From: Heligmosomoides polygyrus polygyrus
Taxonomy: Eukaryota > Nematoda > Chromadorea > Rhabditida > Heligmosomidae
DNA: 64,000 nt
Assembly (NCBI GenBank): GCA_947396885.1
Contig: OX377201.1
Location: forward strand, 62,026,623 to 62,090,622
Reading direction: 5' to 3'
The notes below the pieces were generated by a model. That model made no database searches, had not been told where the DNA came from, and saw only the letters and a list, made by a program, of their open reading frames with translations. Both the position numbers and the translations under genes were made by a program. The stretch's first letter is position 1. Each line of letters opens with the position of its first letter. Below, one piece after another: positions 56,400 through 64,000 of the stretch.

Positions 56400-57185
56400 A
56401 TGTGCCGAGCACCACAAATCAGTGACGATCTGGAGAAGATGTCGACGTTGAGCACAGAAAAGCCTAGCGTGGCCTGCAAGTCCAGGGTCAGGCGCAGGCG
56501 AAGCCGGCAACCTTGATTCTGGACTCTGCATAAACCTTGATTCTCCATAAAAACCGGCAGTGTTCGTACATCTGCAAGCACATCCGCCCAAAACATCAAA
56601 AATTCCGGCTACATGCGGCGCTACACTGTTCTCCAAGAAGCGTTTATTTCTTTGAGGGAGTGAGTAATTATACCGCCGTCTGCACGGTTACACTGCTTGG
56701 CGACCAAAGAATTTTTCTTTATTAAAAATCAAATCAAAATAGTTTGCTTACTTGCGCCTTGCAGGATTCATCTTCATGAGCTCTTCGATAACTCACCACA
56801 ACTTAACATATAAAACTTTCAGAACACGAGTCGTTTCGTTTATGGCCCTCGTTGGGCTCTACTCGCTAGGTTTATTGCTGGTTCCCATCAGACTTTGGGC
56901 GGTATCACGCACTTAACGCTCGGCTTAAGACCGTTTCTGAATCGTTACTCCCTTTAACGCTCGACTTTAAACTCTAACAAAATCCAGCTACGCTACATTG
57001 TATATAATTATGTGTTCCACGTGTGGCTATCCTTGAATCTCGGTATTTTGGAACAATAGAGAAGGTTGTCGTCGAGCTGTCGGGCCAAGATTGATATACA
57101 GCCTTTATTCGCCCTACGTCCCGGCGTAACCGCCTTCTCCAGAGCCTGGAAAACACAAGGGGAGAAATTGAGAAATTACCCACCC
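56400..57185. other. Intergenic, nothing recognised
   Basis: No gene or TE identified; ends at the second gap. Confidence 0.4.
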
Positions 57186-57385
57186 NNNNNNNNNNNNNNN
57201 NNNNNNNNNNNNNNNNNNNNNNNNNNNNNNNNNNNNNNNNNNNNNNNNNNNNNNNNNNNNNNNNNNNNNNNNNNNNNNNNNNNNNNNNNNNNNNNNNNNN
57301 NNNNNNNNNNNNNNNNNNNNNNNNNNNNNNNNNNNNNNNNNNNNNNNNNNNNNNNNNNNNNNNNNNNNNNNNNNNNNNNNNNNNN
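57186..57385. other. Assembly gap, 200 N
   Basis: Exactly 200 unknown bases, probably a placeholder. The ORFs that appear to cross it are not real evidence. Confidence 0.99.
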
Positions 57386-57555
57386 TTACCAACCTCGCCT
57401 AGAGTTCAAGGGAGAACAACTACGACTACGAAGTCTGTCAGTTAATACCAAAAAGCTTCAAGCAAAAATTCTAGGAATTGCCCATACTTGCTTAAAGGAG
57501 ATTTTGCTTCTAGGCTTTTGTGCACAAAAACGCCACTACCCAGATCAGGTTATGA

Positions 57556-57690
57556 CCAGGGGTGTGCGTGTACCGGTTAACGATTTACCGGTTTAACAGA
57601 TTTACCGGCATTTTCGCGATAAATTCTTTTAACGAAAATCTCTGGTAAATTCCCAAATTTACCGGAAAATTTACCGACTTTCTCATACAA
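57556..57690. repeat. TTAACG/GGTAAA-rich repeat with hAT-like end motif
   Basis: Starts ccaggggtgtgcgtgtaccgg and is followed by repeated ttaccgg / ggtaaat motifs, related to the repeat at 14.27 kb. Confidence 0.45.
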
Positions 57691-57954
57691 GATCATGTTC
57701 CTATCTATCGAATGGAGAAGGAAACACACTAACGATCTCAGTTTAGAAGTGATTGCTTCTATCTTCCCTGATAACTTGCTATTAGCATTCGCGGTCCTCA
57801 ATCTCATTAAAACATCCATGCCCATATAAGGAGATGGAGATGGTGCGCTCCAGTGTGAAAGCGCGCTCCACTGGACTAGTACCTCGCGCTGACAGCTCTC
57901 CATCTTGGAAGTTCTGACAATAGACACATTTATTACCTTGGAGAGTTCCAACTC

Positions 57955-58720
57955 AGCAGCACCGATATCGTTCGGGATCTAGGTTTCCTTATTGACCCTA
58001 AGCTCTCTTTTAATTCTCACTGTGACGATGTATCCAGCAAAGCCAATAGAACTTTTCACAACATATTCAAGTCCTTGAGCACTAATTCAGTAAAACATTT
58101 AGTTTCAGCATATATGGCCTGCACGACCACAACTTGAATATGGCACAACTGTATGTAATCCGTCCTCAAGAACATAATGAAACTTGAAGCAGTGTAGAAG
58201 AACTTTACATGAAAGCTGTGGATAAGGCTTCATGGGTATGAATACTCCACCATACCGCCCGCCCCTGTACGCAATAAAATATTTGATACCTCATCGCTTG
58301 CTATTCGAAGAAAAAGGCACGACCTTATCATGATTTACAAAATCCTAAATTCCGTGGAACACTTTTACACGATTTTGCCTTCCACCACCAGAGGTGCACA
58401 GGCGAAGCTTCATTTGCCAAGATCTAGGACGCTGCGTGCTTCATTCTTTACAGAAAGAGCTGGTTCCGCGTTCATCAAATTATCGAAGACCTCTCCAATT
58501 CCTATCTTCTTAAGTAAATTCAGAAGCTTTTAAACAGAGGTTTCCGAAACCCTTAATTGCTTATCTTTCTATGAGTATAGGAGTCTACGTTTTCAAACAA
58601 TCTTCTTGTTCATCGTGCTCCCCTTTTAAGATTTTTTTACAGTTCTTTCAATATCCTTATGAATTGTTTATTTTTCGCGTGAACTTCGCGTATAAATCAA
58701 TAAAATAAATAAATAAAATA
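57955..58720 (+). pseudogene. CR1-like element 3' remnant
   Basis: The C-terminal RT region is readable with stops: VRDLGFLIDPKLSFNSHCDD, ANRTFHNIFKSLST, DLIMIYKILNSVEHF and STTRGAQAKLHLPRSR, then a short untranslated region and an (aaat)n tail near 58700-58719. 5'-truncated and inactive. Confidence 0.8.
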
Positions 58721-58729
58721 CACATCGCA

Positions 58730-59400
58730 ATCCTCCGAAAGGCACTGCTTATCATAAATGAATGAATTTATGTATGTGGTCTTCTTCGAAGCTGTGTTGG
58801 AGAACCAACCGACCGAATCTCCTGGTTTCTCAACAGCGTTGTGTGAGGTTACCTCTTACCTGACCAACAGAAACGAGTTTTTTTAACTATTGCGCAGCTC
58901 TAATCTCAATGAAAGTTGCGTATCTGAGTAATTCGATGTAATGGTGACGATCGTATTTTTGGCAACTTACATAGAGGGTTACCCATGTGGCAACGTCTAG
59001 TACTTTATTTGCTGTTTGCTTCATGAGTAGAGTTGAAAGACCGGTGCTCGGACGCTACCGTTGATATACTGTGGATTTATCGATGACTGCTGTATCATAA
59101 CCTCAACACAGTTCGAAATAAATTAGTATTTTAGGTTATTGAATCTACAGTCAGAGTAGACTAACCCATTCAGAGAAATTCCACAAAACAGTTGGCTTCC
59201 TTATCTGAACACACAAATAAACGTGTCCCACATAATGGTTAGTGCGAAGTGGTATAGAAAACCAAGCTCGAAAAACATTCTGGTTCACGCGAGATCTAGA
59301 CATCCTATTGTCGTCAAACCTGCTGTTGTGAGAAGCAAGTAGCCGTTCGGTTATATTCGACTATAGCTACCTCATATGACTATCCAATACACAGCTTCGA
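58730..59400. other. Intergenic, nothing recognised
   Basis: No supported feature. Confidence 0.4.
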
Positions 59401-59745
59401 AGAAGACTTCATACTAATTTCCTTGAAAGAACACGCTAAAGAAGATTGCTTCTTATTCCTCTCTTTATTTCCGATAAGCTTACTACCGTATTCCAAAACG
59501 CCATCGAACGCGCACAGTTGCAGGACGACTTTGTCTTCGTGAACATTCCAAGCGACAACGTCAAGAGGAAACTAGCTCAAAACAGATTCTATGATAGGCA
59601 GGTCCTTCTGAAGAATTGCGATGTATGTCCAAATGGCAACGTTGGAGGTTGCTCCAAGACCTTAGCAATCTATGAGCTTGCACAGCATGTGGCTCAACTC
59701 ACATAGGGGAAATGGAAGGATTCTATAGTGCGCAAAAAAAAAACA
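59400..59745 (+). pseudogene. Penelope-like element fragment (RT linker and GIY-YIG start)
   Basis: The segment reads FISDKLTTVFQNAIERAQLQ, IPSDNVKRKLAQNRFYD and KNCDVCPNGNVGGCSKTLAI. After a frame change at about 59675-59690 it continues ACTACGSTHIGE. This matches the pattern of the Cys-containing linker before the GIY-YIG endonuclease of Penelope-like elements (C-x2-C ... GVIYxI ... C-x2-C ... YIGE). Both ends are truncated, with no RT core nearby. Assignment is from motif layout. Confidence 0.55.
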
Positions 59746-59749
59746 AATA

Positions 59750-61200
59750 AACACGCTGCTAATAAAAGGTGTGGGTCATTAGATAGTCCGCCTAGTAAGC
59801 ATAAGGTGATGTGCACGGTGGTAACAACTGGCGTCAGGTGTAAGATTGTGAATTATAGGAGGAGATATCTGCGGAAAATTCATTAAAAGCATACTAGATT
59901 TTTAGAAGAGAAATCCAGCAATGAGCAGCGCTGTGAGTGCACATTCGTTACAAGTGAACTACTGCCCTTTGTTTCACACTGCAAATTGTGGAATGGCCAG
60001 TCAGCTAAGGTGCACCTCTGGGAATATCTAGTTACCAAATGTTCAGCGGCCTAGCGGACGCCAAACGTCTGGTTGAGCTTCGTCAACCCCAACTTCCTCC
60101 ATTCTCCTTTAGGCCTTTTTACTTTTATTAAGTAAAAAACCAGTTCTACTATACAGATTAGTGCAGCGGGATATGGTAAGGCAGGATATTCTCTGCTCCT
60201 ATGAAGCCCATCCACCCTCTATCGCATGCGCACGATTTATTCTCCCGAAGCGCTCGTTCTCTATTGTGGCGAGAAACAGATAACGAGTCCCGATCCGAAG
60301 TGCTTAATCTGCAGAAGAACATAAATAAAATCATTCGGTGTTAGTCGACTGGCCGATGCCTTTTACAGCCGCGACGGCAATAATACTCCTCCGATTTCCA
60401 TAGTTACTTTACCTCTCCTCTCTCCCGGCTAATAGTTCATTACCTATGCGCTGGGCCCAAAGAAACGGAGTGAGAGTCAAGCACGCACATGTGACACTGA
60501 GTCCCGAAATCACGTGTGACCACTTTGCCGCGACGTCTATGAAACTTCTGCACCCGACACATGTGCCGCGATTTCTGTGACCCGTTTTTTAGAAACCCGG
60601 AACACAAGGAACGATAATAAGGGAAAATACTGGTCCTCCTTATCCCCTCTATTGGACATTCTTTGCTGATTCTCTCTTCACTGGTCCCCCTTACTCTGAA
60701 TCCCTACGTAGGTTAGGCTGGACGCCTGCGGCACGTTTTCTGAATCCTGACGCACGTTGAGTGACGTATAGGGCGCGTCCTCTGAATCCTGACGCACGTT
60801 GAGCGACGTTTAGGGCGCGTCTTGTGGAATCCCTACACTCTGCACTTGGTCCCCATTCATACCTTGACGCGTTGTGCGCTGAAATATATCGTAAATCTGG
60901 TGAACCGCCGCCAAGGTTATAAGTTTTTCCAGCAATCGTCCATGGTTAAACCCAAAGAAAGCCCGCACTGTCGCACCTCTTGGCTTCAGTCCCTCCTCCC
61001 CGTGATGGACACGTGACATTGGCCGATTATATTATAGTTGGATACGATGACTTCACAGCGTGTTTCCTTCGCTGTTACTAGTATTCCAACAGAGAGCGAT
61101 CACACACTGATGGTGGTGTATCTATGCGTGAGGTTGCCGCTCACATCCATGCTTTTACTATAGTTGTGCTTTTCCGAAATTTTACCGAACAAATGAATGA
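59750..61200. other. Intergenic with a small tandem duplication
   Basis: Nothing recognised except a two-copy 42-bp repeat (60740-60823, gaatcctgacgcacgttgag). Confidence 0.5.
60740..60823. repeat. 42-bp tandem duplication
   Basis: Two copies starting at 60740 and 60782, each with ctgaatcctgacgcacgttg and gggcgcgtc, differing at a few bases. Confidence 0.85.
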
Positions 61201-61224
61201 AAGAAAAATTCGACGTTAAAACTT

Positions 61225-61400
61225 GCCGATCGAATGATCGAGCGAGTTTATTCGATGTCGAAAAATTTCCGAACGAATGAAACATCGACGTCGAAAAATT
61301 TTTTGAACGAATGAACGATCGAATTTATTCGACGTCGAAAATTTTCGAACCAATGAACGATCGAATTTATTCGACGTCGAAAATTTTCAAATGGTGTCGA
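61225..61400. repeat. GTCGAAAATTTTC tandem repeat, about 42-bp period
   Basis: gaacgaatgaacgatcgaat and ttattcgacgtcgaaaattt recur at 61305 and 61347, with a diverged copy at 61271. Confidence 0.8.
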
Positions 61401-61435
61401 GTAGTCGAATAATTTGTTTGAATGAACGAATCCTA

Positions 61436-61438
61436 TCC

Positions 61439-61486
<48 letters not shown>

Positions 61487-61800
61487 CAAAAGTAGTGTGT
61501 GCGTGTTTCGTCATTCCGTCCGTCTGTCACACTGGAGTGGGGGGCACGGGCGCGTACTGGCAATATTCAATGATTGATGGCGATCGACAGCGGCCGGAAA
61601 CATCAGCCCTGAGGTCAATCGCGGTCACTGAACACGAATCTAAAGTTCGTTTTTGGAGTATGGATTGCCATCAATCGATATTGATCAAATTATAAATTTT
61701 CTGTGATGCCGTTCAAGCGGTCCGAAACTTCAGCCCTGGAGGTAGTCGAAGTCGCTGAACACGAGCCTGACGTTCGTTTTTTGAAGTATCGATCGCCATC
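61436..61800 (+). mobile_element. Helitron-like 5' terminus or related dispersed repeat, copy 1
   Basis: A|TCCTACTATA at 61435-61445, then an (AT)n run (about 61443-61484), gtagtgtgtgcgtg and a segment (ttgatggcgatcg, cagccct, cactgaacacgaatct) shared with 62.98 kb. A TC start preceded by A fits Helitron insertion between A and T. No 3' CTRR hairpin was located. Confidence 0.4.
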
Positions 61801-62548
61801 AATCGATACTGATCAAAATGTCGTTTTTTTGTGGATGTCTAGTTTAATATGATACTACTAAGATTTACTACTTCTTCATAAAAACAACAGATCTTCGGAA
61901 TAATATTCACGCATAATTGGGTCTACACACAACAGCTTCACGTGAAAGGTAATTTCTAATAATAGCTAATATGCTGAAGTACTCTTCAGTACTCCTTTAT
62001 AAGGTTATTTGTAATCTATGATTGAAGCTCACAACTACAAAGATGTCTTCCCTAGAAAAATCCAGCTCACTTAGCAGTAGTCACTGAATTTTTGGCTGTG
62101 GGAAGCGGCCTAAAAATTGTATTTCTATCCTGGGAAAAAACAAAATAGCGTATACTGCAAAATAACGTATACTGGGTAATATATAAGCAACACAGGAAAG
62201 AGCAAGTTGCTTGAAGAGGGTTCGCCATGAGATAGATCACAAATAGAAGGTGGTGGGGGTCACCATATAGTACAGCTCTATTTGCTTTTTGAAATCGGAA
62301 CTTTTTCAGCAACACTATGTTTGCCACGTTACGTTACGTTACAATACTACGTTACGTTCTACGCCTACAGCGAACTGAGGTAGGCCATTTATGATGTAAC
62401 TGTAAATACAGGTGCCTTTTTTACCAAGGCGTATAACCACTGAGTAGGGGTGATCCCTCTCCCCCCCCCCCCCCCGACCCTATTTGCGCCCTTTGCAGTT
62501 CTGAGCACAGAATCCTTCAGTGATTAGAAGAGTCTTAGGTACTACTAT

Positions 62549-62872
62549 ACTTGTGCTCGAATAATCGAATTCGATATTCGAATAATTTATTCGAATTCGA
62601 CTTTCGATCATTTGATTATTGGAGCTTCGTAATTTCGAATAATTATTCGAATTCGATTTTTCGAGTTTTGCAAATTCGAATAATTATTCGAATTCGGTTA
62701 TTCGAGGTTCGCAATTTCGAATAATTATTCGAATTCGGTTATTTGAGGTTCGCAATTTCGAATATTTATTCGAATTCGATTATTCGAGGTTCGAAAATTC
62801 GAATAATTATTTGAATTCGATTACTCGAGGTTCGAAAATTCGAATAATATTCGAATTTCGAATACGTGGTTG
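62549..62872. repeat. TTCGAA-rich tandem array D, 41-bp period
   Basis: Units begin at 62629, 62670, 62711, 62752, 62793 and 62834, exactly 41 bp apart, each with aattcgaataattattcg and ttcgaggttcg. The left border is ctactatacttgtgctc. Confidence 0.9.
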
Positions 62873-62981
62873 TTTCGAATGTGGCATAATGATGATTTTT
62901 GTAAGTGACGTTCATCCCGATGACGACTGTTTTCGATAGTACACTGTCGAGGAGCTCACCGTTACGAAAACGCATTCAATA

Positions 62982-63200
62982 TCCTACTATACATAGAAGG
63001 TAGTGTGTGTGCGCATGCGTATTTTCATCAGTCCATCACAACTGGCGTGGGGGGGCAGGCGTATTGGCGATACTGACTCAGTTGATGGCGATCGGATGCG
63101 GTCCGAAGCTTCAGCCCTTGGGGTAGTCGATCTCGCTGAACACAAATCTGAAGTCCGTTTTTGAAATTATCGGTTGAAGTTGATCGAGCTGTTGATTTTC
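62982..63200 (+). mobile_element. Helitron-like 5' terminus or related dispersed repeat, copy 2
   Basis: A|TCCTACTATA at 62981-62991, then aaggtagtgtgtgtgcg and gttgatggcgatcgg ... cagccctt ... cgctgaacacaaatct, collinear with copy 1 but without the long (AT)n run. Confidence 0.4.
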
Positions 63201-63514
63201 TATGGGGAATTCGTTGAGGGGAATCAATTGTATGACCGGTCTTGGTCGATATTTTCAAAATCTAACTTCACATTTGCATTCTCTGCGACCACGACTATCA
63301 TCAATGTCATACACTTGAATCCTCTGAAATTTGCACAATAAACATAAATTTCGACGAAAAATTAAAAAAAAATGAATTTCAGATTCGTACTCAGTGACCT
63401 CGACTACCTCAGGCCTGAAGTTTCGGCTCGTTCAGTGATATTCACAAAAAATCGATAATTTGATTGATATCTCTTGATGACAATCGTTTCTGCAAAAACA
63501 AACTGGCATCAGTT

Positions 63515-64000
63515 AAAAGTTCCGACTCCACCGACATGACTTCGGTCGGAATTTTTTTTTTCGCTGAAACTTCGTTTAGGGGGTTATTTGGGGTGCTGAT
63601 CACGAATCTGACATCCGTTTTTCGTTTTACGCTGGAGTTTGGGCGAAATCGGTGACCATTACCTTAGTCACTCGTACGTACCGTTATCTACCATAATCGG
63701 CCGAAATTACAAAAACGGATGTCAGATTCGTTATCAGTAACCTAATTAATTCCCTAGGCGAAGTTTCAGCGAAATCGGTGATTATGACCTCGACAGCCTT
63801 AGTTACCCGTAGCTACCGTACCTACCGTACTCTAGCGTAAAACGAAAAACGGATGTCAGATTCGTGATCACTATCCCAATAATCCCCCTAGGCGAAGTTT
63901 CAGCGAAATTGGTGACTCTGCCTGGACCACCCTTTTTAACGGTATGGTTGGTTTCCGACCGAATCGTGAAGAGCGGGAGTCAGATTCGTGATCAGCACCC
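63515..64000. repeat. Dispersed 'gattcgtgatcagcacc' units, running off right edge
   Basis: agttccgactccaccgac ... gctgatcacgaatctgacat followed by two to three inverse units (cggatgtcagattcgtgatc at about 63717, 63851 and 63976). The same arrangement forms the core of the foldback copies at 10.2 and 35.2 kb, so this may be another such element cut by the window end. Confidence 0.7.

Noticed and set aside
57066..57596. 176-codon ORF across the N gap
   Set aside because: Most of it is unknown bases; the flanking residues are uninformative.
18546..62872. CRISPR-like appearance of regularly spaced 41-bp units
   Set aside because: The units are contiguous, with no unique spacers, no cas genes and a nuclear animal genome context.

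Overview
The window is eukaryotic and looks like a strongylid (hookworm-type) nematode. Two spliced host genes have short GT-AG introns, some about 60 bp, and encode orthologues of well-known worm Ras/ERK-pathway proteins. The rest is dense repeat: CR1-like, RTE-type and Penelope-like retroelements, one mariner, an LTR-retroelement gag-pro remnant, tRNA-derived SINEs, foldback elements and AT-rich tandem arrays. I see no operons, CRISPR, phage or other prokaryotic features. The Ancylostoma-like placement is inference from the repeat repertoire, not proof.

Layout. 1-2.7 kb: decayed CR1-like element (minus) running off the left edge. 3.8-5.9 kb: MKP-3/LIP-1-type dual-specificity phosphatase (plus), followed by a mariner (5.90-7.18 kb, transposase minus) whose terminal repeat supplies the stop codon of the last open exon. 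7.27-7.47 kb: 200-N gap. 8.4-10.9 kb: two foldback elements. 12.36-37.90 kb: a complete soc-2/sur-8 (SHOC2) gene, for which I could reconstruct 15 exons in one continuous frame of 551 codons plus stop. Its introns reach 8.6 kb and hold RTE fragments, an LTR gag-pro remnant, long inverted repeats and a foldback element with an RTE nested inside. Every recognisable coding retroelement in these introns is antisense to the gene. 40.2-43.3 kb: degenerate full-length RTE (plus). 43.6-49.0 kb: three-level nest, a SINE inside a CR1-like element inside an older CR1-like element, both junctions with target-site duplications. 51.6-53.9 kb: a second RTE-like family with an (AAG)n tail. 54-64 kb: TTCGAA-rich arrays, inverted-repeat elements, a 200-N gap at 57.19-57.39 kb, a CR1 tail, a Penelope-like fragment and Helitron-like ends.

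Biology. The two host genes act on opposite sides of one pathway. SOC-2/SHOC2 is the leucine-rich-repeat scaffold that promotes RAS-RAF signalling, and LIP-1/MKP-3-type phosphatases inactivate ERK. They lie on the same strand about 6.5 kb apart. No clearly new multi-gene system is visible. The most unusual items are the mariner-provided stop codon, the foldback family whose arms carry tRNA-like A and B boxes, and the 41-bp-period TTCGAA arrays at separate loci.
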